This document shows positions 58,341 through 64,000 of a stretch of 64,000 bases of DNA, one piece after another. The stretch is from JAFGGT01 sp036733165 (GTDB taxonomy: Archaea; Methanobacteriota_B; Thermococci; Methanofastidiosales; NM3). How positions within the stretch are numbered: the stretch's first letter is position 1; each line of letters begins with the position of its first letter. The notes below the pieces were generated by a model, which saw only the letters and a program-made list of their open reading frames with translations, did not search any database and was not told the DNA's origin. The stretch is taken from NCBI GenBank assembly GCA_036733165.1, contig DAINBB010000002.1, positions 1 through 64,000 of the forward strand, given 5' to 3'. The translations under genes and the position numbers were made by a program.

Positions 58341-59159
58341 GTGTATAAACATTTCTTGGCCTGTGTCGACGGTTCCTACGACAGCGAGGTCGCTGCAAAG
58401 TACGCCATGGAAATGGCGAGGGAAGCAAAAGCGAAGCTCTCGATCCTCACTGTGATAGACAGTAGGAATCCAGAAGGTGAGATGTCCCTCGAGAGACTTA
58501 AAAGAATCTCCGAGAGAAGGGGCATCAAACCGATCTTCGTGCGGGAGGAAGGAGACCAGCTAAAGAGGACCGCGTCCTTTGCGGAAGCGAACGGTGTGGA
58601 TGCCATAGTGGCATCGTCCGGCGGCAAGGTAAAGGTAAGCGGTGTTTTCCCAGACAACTTCTCCCAGCGGTTGATCACCAGCATCGACAAGACGGTCTTC
58701 ATAATCAAGTCTGTCAAGGCCAGCACGGGCAGGTCCCACAAGAAGGTGCTCTGCCCGATACAGAGCGCCACCCAATCCGTCACTGAAAGGGTGGAGGCGC
58801 TCTCTCTCATCGCCAGGACGTACGATTGCCCGATATCCCTGTTCAGATGCCACAAGACAAGACCTGACGAGTATCTGGACTCGGATCAAAAGACCCTCAT
58901 ATACGATGAGATGAGGGAATACCTCTCTGACATGAAGGGGAGGCTTGACGCCGAGAACGTCAGAACGTATCTGAACATGAGGATGTGCCCCTCCATCAAG
59001 GAGGAGATACTCAATTACATCGAGAGGAACAACTACGACCTTCTTTTTCTCAGGGTAACACCGGGAAGATTTCCTTCATTCGCCAGGAAGGACTTCTCCA
59101 TGGAGATCATGAAGGACTCAGAGTGCAATGTGATATTGTGGAAACCAAAGGGAGCGTGA
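58341..59159 (+). CDS. Tandem universal stress protein (UspA-like)
   Basis: This 272-residue protein has a first UspA-like domain (FLACVDGSYDSEVAAKYAMEMA) and a second one (KKVLCPIQSATQSVTERVEAL) in tandem, though the nucleotide-binding G-2x-G-9x-G(S/T) motifs are poorly kept. It starts at GTG 58341, close to a TATA-like stretch, and ends four bases before the P-type ATPase gene. The coupling suggests it helps to regulate the ATPase or that they respond to the same stress. Expected to be cytosolic. Confidence 0.8.
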   Translation: MYKHFLACVDGSYDSEVAAKYAMEMAREAKAKLSILTVIDSRNPEGEMSLERLKRISERRGIKPIFVREEGDQLKRTASFAEANGVDAIVASSGGKVKVSGVFPDNFSQRLITSIDKTVFIIKSVKASTGRSHKKVLCPIQSATQSVTERVEALSLIARTYDCPISLFRCHKTRPDEYLDSDQKTLIYDEMREYLSDMKGRLDAENVRTYLNMRMCPSIKEEILNYIERNNYDLLFLRVTPGRFPSFARKDFSMEIMKDSECNVILWKPKGA

Positions 59160-59163
59160 ATCC

Positions 59164-61899
59164 TTGGAGATCCATAGGCTGGAAGCAAACGAGGTATATG
59201 ACGAAATAGGTACCACCGAAAGGGGCCTCTCAGAAAGCGAGGCGATACGGAGACTGGAAAGGTTCGGAAGGAACGAGATACAGAGGAAGGAGACAACGCC
59301 CCTCTGGAAGAAGTTCCTAAAACAGCTTACGAACTTTTTCGCAATATTGTTGTGGGTGGCCTCCATTATGGCGTTTCTTGGTGAGATGCTGTCACCCGGG
59401 GAAGGCATGCTGAACCTTGGGATGGCGCTTGTCGCCGTGGTACTGATAAATGGGACCTTCACGTTCTACCAGGAATACAAGGCCGAAAAGGCCGTAGAGG
59501 CGCTTCAGAACATGATGGCCTTCACCGCCGTTGTCATTCGGGACGGGAAGGAACGGGAGATACCCTCTGCCGAGATAGTGCCAGGCGACCTTGTGAAGCT
59601 GGCCGAAGGGAACAGGGTCCCCGCGGACGCCCGCCTTCTGGAGGCCTATGAACTGAAGGTCAACAACTCGATCCTTACAGGGGAGTCGCGCCCGAGCAAG
59701 AGGAACTCTAATGTGTCTGACGATGACCTCATAGAGTCCGAGAACGTGGTCTTTTCGGGGACCACCGTCGTCTCCGGGAGCGGGTTGGGGGCCGTCTACG
59801 CCACGGGCTCGTCCACAGAGTTCGGCAGGATAGCGGACCTCACGTCCGAGATAAGGGAAACGCTCACACCCCTCCAAAAGGAGATATCGAAGTTCATCAA
59901 GGTGATATCTGCGATAGCGATAATGCTGGGTATAGTCTTCTTCTCGACCGGGCTGTTGATAGGCAACTCGTTCTGGGTGTCCTTCATATTCGCGATAGGC
60001 ATAATAGTCGCCAATGTGCCCGAAGGCCTGTTGCCCACGGTAACGTTGACGCTGTCGCTTGGAAGCCAGAGGATGGCCAGGAGAAACGCGTTGATAAAGT
60101 CCCTCAATTCCGTCGAAACCCTTGGCTCGACCACCGTGATATGCACTGACAAGACAGGCACTCTCACGCAGAATCAGATGACAGTGAGGGCAATGTATGC
60201 CAACGGCAGGCGCTACTCCGTGACTGGCGGCGGATATGAACCCGTAGGCGGGATAATGGATGGTAATGATGAGATACCTATAGAAAAAGAGGGTTCTATA
60301 GACAGACTGATCAAATGCTGCAGCCTATGCAACGATTCCACGATCACCAACGAGGAAGGCCTGTGGGGCATAATAGGCGACCCCACCGAGGGCGCTATGA
60401 AGGTGCTCGCGGCCAAGGTAATGGACACGGACATGCTGGATGATAAAAACAAAAGGGCGTTTCAGGTGCCATTCGACTCGGACAGGAAGAGGATGAGCGT
60501 GGTCGTCAAGACGGACCAAGGCACAATATGTTATGTCAAGGGGGCCCCGGAGTCCATCTTGGAACGTTCGACGAACATCATGCTGGACGGACGGACCGTT
60601 CCTCTGGACGACAGGACAAGAAAGGAAATTGAGACCGAGGCCCAAGAGTTCTCCGACCAGGCCCTGCGTGTGATCGCCCTGTCCTACAAGGTCATCGATA
60701 CGGAAAAGGAGAACTACGACAAGGAGGATCTGGAGAACGGGCTCGTGTTCCTGGGCCTTGTCGGGATGATAGACCCTCCAAGGACGGAGGTTCGAGAGGC
60801 AATAGAGAAATGCAAGACGGCAGGGATCAAAATAATCATAATCACCGGCGACAATCCCCAGACCGCCCAGGCGATAGCCAAGGCCACGGGCGTGGTTGAG
60901 GGGGACTCCTGCGTGGCCGTCACAGGAAAGGAGCTAAACGCCATGGGCGATGACGAGCTTAAGGAAGTCCTTGGCCAGAGCGAAGTGATATTCGCAAGGA
61001 CCACGCCAGAACACAAGATGAGGATAGTCACGGCCCTCAGGGAGATGGACGAGGTCGTGGCAGTGACCGGTGACGGGGTCAACGACGCCCCCGCCCTCAA
61101 GGCCGCCGACATAGGTGTTGCAATGGGGGTGTCTGGCACCGATGTCGCTAAAGAGGCTGCCGACATGATACTGGTCGACGACAACTTCGCCTCCATCGTC
61201 AACGCCATCGAGGAGGGCAGGGCGGTCTTTGCAAACATCAGGAAGTTCATATCCTACATACTCACCTCCAACATACCGGAGATCGTTCCGTACATCGTGT
61301 ACGTGCTTGCTGGCGTGCCCCTGCCGCTTACGGTCATCCAGATACTCACGGTGGACCTGGGGACCGATCTTGCCCCTGCCATTGCCATAGGTGCGGAGCC
61401 CCCGGAACCTGGGGTGATGGAACAGAAACCACGCTCAAGGACCGAGCGACTGCTGAAAAAGAACACCCTGTTGCGCTCCTATGGATTCGTGGGGCCCATC
61501 GAGGCCGCTGCCGGCCTCATCGCATTCTTCTGGCTGCTTCAGCAGGGCGGATGGACAGGGGGCGACCTTCCCGCATCGGACCTCCTTTACCAGAAGGCGA
61601 CGACCATCTGCCTGACCGCAATAATCGTCTGCCAGATAGCCAACGTCTTCGTTATTAGAAGTCCGAGACTGTCAATATTCAGGCAGGGGTTCTTCTCGAA
61701 CAAGAAGATCATAGTCGGGATAATAGTGGAGATAGTGCTGATAATGCTGTTCGTCTACGTCCCCCCTATACAGGCGATACTCGGCACCCAGGCCCTAGGA
61801 TTCAAGGAATGGCTGTTCCTCGTGCCCTTCGCCGTGTTCCTCTTCGTGGCAGAAGAGTTCAGGAAGTACATGCTCAGGAAAAGGGAAGGGATCGTTTAG
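59164..61899 (+). CDS. P-type cation-transporting ATPase (P2-type)
   Basis: This 911-residue ion pump has the N-terminal regulatory region (GLSESEAIRRLERFGRNEI), the actuator LTGES, the membrane motif IVANVPEGLLPTVTLTLSLG, the phosphorylation site ICTDKTGTLT, the nucleotide-binding KGAPE and the hinge GDGVNDAPAL. The PEGLLPTVT and NVPEG sequences are like Na+/K+- and H+/K+-ATPases (P2C). About ten membrane helices are expected. It starts at TTG 59164 with AGGGAG upstream. The ion is not known; Na+, K+ or Ca2+ are possible. Confidence 0.94.
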   Translation: MEIHRLEANEVYDEIGTTERGLSESEAIRRLERFGRNEIQRKETTPLWKKFLKQLTNFFAILLWVASIMAFLGEMLSPGEGMLNLGMALVAVVLINGTFTFYQEYKAEKAVEALQNMMAFTAVVIRDGKEREIPSAEIVPGDLVKLAEGNRVPADARLLEAYELKVNNSILTGESRPSKRNSNVSDDDLIESENVVFSGTTVVSGSGLGAVYATGSSTEFGRIADLTSEIRETLTPLQKEISKFIKVISAIAIMLGIVFFSTGLLIGNSFWVSFIFAIGIIVANVPEGLLPTVTLTLSLGSQRMARRNALIKSLNSVETLGSTTVICTDKTGTLTQNQMTVRAMYANGRRYSVTGGGYEPVGGIMDGNDEIPIEKEGSIDRLIKCCSLCNDSTITNEEGLWGIIGDPTEGAMKVLAAKVMDTDMLDDKNKRAFQVPFDSDRKRMSVVVKTDQGTICYVKGAPESILERSTNIMLDGRTVPLDDRTRKEIETEAQEFSDQALRVIALSYKVIDTEKENYDKEDLENGLVFLGLVGMIDPPRTEVREAIEKCKTAGIKIIIITGDNPQTAQAIAKATGVVEGDSCVAVTGKELNAMGDDELKEVLGQSEVIFARTTPEHKMRIVTALREMDEVVAVTGDGVNDAPALKAADIGVAMGVSGTDVAKEAADMILVDDNFASIVNAIEEGRAVFANIRKFISYILTSNIPEIVPYIVYVLAGVPLPLTVIQILTVDLGTDLAPAIAIGAEPPEPGVMEQKPRSRTERLLKKNTLLRSYGFVGPIEAAAGLIAFFWLLQQGGWTGGDLPASDLLYQKATTICLTAIIVCQIANVFVIRSPRLSIFRQGFFSNKKIIVGIIVEIVLIMLFVYVPPIQAILGTQALGFKEWLFLVPFAVFLFVAEEFRKYMLRKREGIV

Positions 61900-61964
61900 A
61901 TATGTCGTGTTTCTAATGTCCCAAATCGAATAACTATAAATACGTGGCAATGTTTGATTTATCA

Positions 61965-63389
61965 ATGAGAATGCGACCTATTGCACTGTTGGTGCTGGCA
62001 TCCTTGTTCCTTTTCTCCATGATGCCACAGACCGTCTCGGCCTACGATACCCTGACGGACATGGAGATAAAGGTGGACCCCGCCAGCCTCGAGATGCAGC
62101 TGGGGGATACCGCATCGCTACAGGTGACCATCGTCATCATCCATTCCAACTGCCCCCTTGAGATAGACGACACGGAGATAGTTCTGCCTGACTTCCTCTC
62201 CATCGCCGGCGAGACCGAGTGGCAGAAAACCGAAAGCAACGTCTTTGAGAAGGTCCTGTCGCTGGAAGCGGTCGCAGAGGGTTCGGGTTATATAAAGATA
62301 ATAAGGGACTGTCCCAGGTACGGTATCTTGGAGAAAATGGTCCCCGTTCTGGTCGGGGAAGGCACGCTTCCCGGCATGACAGGCGAGGGAAGTCCGCCCG
62401 AATTTGAATGGTCGGCCGTCAAGAACATGACGCTCACGGAGGCCGCGGAATACTATGGCGTCAAGGTCGCAGACGTCGTGTCAAGGCTTGGTCTCAACGA
62501 TGTGGAGAACCTGACGCTGGTCCAGATAAAGAAGCTGTACGACATACCGAACGAACAGTTCCAGACCGTCCTGGAGGACCTCTACAATGAAAGCTACCAG
62601 ACGCCCGATGAAGGGAAGACCATAGACACAGAGATATATCAGAAAGATTACGTGTTCTTTTTGCTGTTGGCGGTCTCATTCTTGATATTCCTCCTAAAAA
62701 GGTACAATGCCAGGTACCTCACCCTACTCTTCGCCCTCTTGTACTTCGGATTCTATCAGGAGGGGTGCATGTGCCACATTGGGGCCATAGGCAACATATT
62801 CTTAAGAAACATAACGATCATCAAGCTTCACTGGTTGCTGCTGGTCCTTGTTCCCATCGTCTTCAGTCTGTTGTTCGGCAGGGTGTTCTGCGGATGGGTG
62901 TGCTTCTTTGGCGCCCTCCAGCAGTTTATATACGAAGTGAGAAAAAGGGCGTTCCCAAAGATGAAAAGGTACGACCTTCCCTTATATGCGCACTATTTCA
63001 AGTTCCCGGTATTGTTGATATTCATATATTATGCATACATGCTATCGATACCGCTCTTCTGCGACTATGATCCGTTCATATACATCTTCACGCTGTCGTT
63101 CGCCCTTGATGTGCTCGGCATTCTGACGATAGCGCTCGTCGTGTCCTCGTTCTTTATAGAAAGGCCTTTCTGCAGGTATGTATGTCCCCTCGGCGCCCTG
63201 TTGTGGCTGACAGAAAAGGTGCCCCTGTACAGGGTGAAGGTGGACAGGGAGAAATGCGTCTCCTGCAATCTCTGCAACCGGGTCTGTCCCATGAACAAGG
63301 ACATACCAAAAGACCAGGGAGAGTGCATCTGTTGCGGGGAATGTATCAGGAAGTGTAGAAAAGGACTGCTCAAATACAGATTTCATTAA
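61965..63389 (+). CDS. Membrane ferredoxin protein (NapH-like) with N-terminal extracytoplasmic domain
   Basis: This 474-residue protein has a signal/anchor (PIALLVLASLFLFSMM), a beta-rich extracytoplasmic domain with two Cys (HSNCPLE and IRDCPRYG), a helical MTLTEAAEYYGVKVADVVS segment as in DUF4405-linked proteins, then about five membrane helices with EGCMCHIG, FCGWVCFFG and FCRYVCPLG, and two 4Fe-4S motifs (CVSCNLCNRVCP, CICCGECIRKC). It is a relative of the protein at 44963-47230 but without thioredoxin repeats. The start at ATG 61965 suits a TATA at 61931; GTG 61944 and ATG 61950 are alternatives. Confidence 0.78.
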   Translation: MRMRPIALLVLASLFLFSMMPQTVSAYDTLTDMEIKVDPASLEMQLGDTASLQVTIVIIHSNCPLEIDDTEIVLPDFLSIAGETEWQKTESNVFEKVLSLEAVAEGSGYIKIIRDCPRYGILEKMVPVLVGEGTLPGMTGEGSPPEFEWSAVKNMTLTEAAEYYGVKVADVVSRLGLNDVENLTLVQIKKLYDIPNEQFQTVLEDLYNESYQTPDEGKTIDTEIYQKDYVFFLLLAVSFLIFLLKRYNARYLTLLFALLYFGFYQEGCMCHIGAIGNIFLRNITIIKLHWLLLVLVPIVFSLLFGRVFCGWVCFFGALQQFIYEVRKRAFPKMKRYDLPLYAHYFKFPVLLIFIYYAYMLSIPLFCDYDPFIYIFTLSFALDVLGILTIALVVSSFFIERPFCRYVCPLGALLWLTEKVPLYRVKVDREKCVSCNLCNRVCPMNKDIPKDQGECICCGECIRKCRKGLLKYRFH

Positions 63390-63406
63390 AAAAGAGAAAA
63401 TTGATA

Positions 63407-63760
63407 TCAGTCCGAACGTATCATGACCAACATCATCTTATATGGTGTGAGAGCCTCTAGGGCATGGGGTTCGTTGGCAGGCATTATGGTCATCTGCCCT
63501 CCATCAAGCTCAATTGATTCTCCGCTTATCGTGATGCGGACCTTGCCGTCTATGATGTAGACCAGCGCATCGTATGGCGCCGTGTGCTCACTCAGACCCT
63601 CGCCCTCATCGAAGGAAAATACCGTCACTGTGCCGGCCTTTTTTTGAAGTATGGTCCTGCTTACCACGCTGCCGTCCTGATAGTCGACAAGCGAGGAGAG
63701 TCCGCTGACCCTCGACATGAGCTCTTCATTTTCGTTTTCCTTGTTGTATTCCAATTCCAT
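63407..63760 (-). CDS. Cupin-domain protein next to hcp
   Basis: This 117-residue cupin has the motif-1 part GEGLSEHTAPYDALVYIIDGKV (with a His and Tyr/Asp) and the motif-2 part MTIMPANEPHALEA (His). Such cupins bind a metal and may act as sensors or enzymes. It starts three bases after the stop of the hybrid-cluster protein gene (GTG 63763 or ATG 63760), so it forms an operon with hcp. A link to nitric oxide or oxygen stress is an inference from that neighbour. Confidence 0.85.
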   Translation of the reverse strand: MELEYNKENENEELMSRVSGLSSLVDYQDGSVVSRTILQKKAGTVTVFSFDEGEGLSEHTAPYDALVYIIDGKVRITISGESIELDGGQMTIMPANEPHALEALTPYKMMLVMIRSD

Positions 63761-63763
63761 CAC

Positions 63764-64000
63764 CTAGTTCAGCAATTCCTTCATGTCATGCTCAACATTC
63801 GTGTTAAGCTTGATTCCGAAGGCGTTTACAAGAACATTTAAGACATCCTCCGACAGGAACGCCGGGAGCCGCGGGCCGAGCATTATATTTTTTACGCCAA
63901 GATGCAGGAGAGACAGGAGGACCAGAACCGCCTTTTGTTCGTACCATGCTATGTTGTATGAGATAGGTAGCAGATTTATGTCATTGAGACCCAGTGCCTC
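63764..64000 (-). CDS. hcp: Hybrid-cluster protein (hydroxylamine reductase), C-terminal part
   Basis: Reading the minus strand from the right edge gives 78 residues to a TAG at 63764-63766: EALGLNDINLLPISYNIAWY, then EQKAVLVLLSLLHLGVKNI, MLGPRLPAFL and a final ELLN. These are the conserved C-terminal part of hybrid-cluster proteins (LP.S...WYEQKAV..LL.L..LG..NI..GP.LPAF), which contain the last cluster ligands. Hcp acts on nitric oxide or hydroxylamine under anaerobic stress. The rest of the gene lies outside the window. Confidence 0.93.
   Translation of the reverse strand, partial: EALGLNDINLLPISYNIAWYEQKAVLVLLSLLHLGVKNIMLGPRLPAFLSEDVLNVLVNAFGIKLNTNVEHDMKELLN

Overview
The window is a gene-dense stretch of a chromosome from an anaerobic archaeon, most likely a euryarchaeon; I would guess near Thermoplasmata/Methanomassiliicoccales, but with low confidence. 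Archaeal markers include the DNA primase large subunit, archaeal CCA-adding enzyme, Trm1, an archaeal-type signal peptidase, inositol-1-phosphate synthase with a CDP-alcohol transferase for inositol ether lipids, an L13e-like ribosomal protein, many TATA-box/leaderless starts and TTG/GTG starts behind GGTGA-like Shine-Dalgarno (SD) sites. Anaerobic life is suggested by class III ribonucleotide reductase, ThyX, many Fe-S proteins, an FrhB-like protein, a DUF2099 (methanogenesis marker 8-like) protein and a hybrid-cluster protein.

Layout. 1-5928 (minus): a dNTP operon nrdD-redoxin-dut-thyX-dCMP deaminase-nrdG-small protein-marC-marC, with an inverted repeat just upstream. 6609-9038: phosphoenolpyruvate synthase. 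9.1-13.5 kb: a possible structured RNA, membrane proteins, nitroreductase, L13e-HhH fusion, DUF2099, tRNA-Lys and tRNA-His. 13.6-15.5 kb: a radical SAM/DUF4130 pair. 16-20.4 kb: inositol phosphate synthase, MoaD-like, AlaX, FrhB-like plus ferredoxin, PAP2. 20.4-23.8 kb: an OB-fold-like membrane protein, a small charged protein and a frameshifted surface protein. 23.9-29.4 kb: TctA-like permease, primase large subunit, TrpRS with a tiny basic gene and a CARF-like protein, PRPP synthase and an AsnC sensor domain. 29.7-34 kb: UPF0280 and NIL-ferredoxin (sulfide assimilation families), MsrA, then a PfkB kinase/CDP-alcohol transferase/Nudix/signal peptidase cluster. 34-42.3 kb: RNA-processing and translation genes (DUF99, RlmE, Trm1, ThpR, Cca) with RpiA, two HTH proteins and a phosphoribosyltransferase. 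43.8-47.2 kb: a DUF116/thioredoxin/membrane ferredoxin operon. 47.3-53 kb: cyclic-2,3-diphosphoglycerate synthetase-like GTPase, SecB-like protein, and a large receiver/PAS histidine kinase. 53-56.7 kb: three tandem M42 aminopeptidases with a small kinase. 57.1-64 kb: lipoprotein hydrolase, universal stress protein, P-type ATPase, a second membrane ferredoxin protein, cupin and the end of a hybrid-cluster protein.

The strongest leads for something undescribed are: the 43.8-47.2 kb operon, which looks like a Fe-S-based conduit carrying electrons across the membrane to thioredoxin-like domains; palindromes of the GATGTC family clustered around an HTH gene and recurring inside nearby genes; the stand-alone CARF-like gene coupled to a 44-residue basic protein; a GC-rich, promoter-preceded possible RNA at about 9.1 kb; and the all-in-one dNTP operon with its repeated TTCGTTGA element. 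No CRISPR array, insertion sequence, rRNA or prophage was seen.
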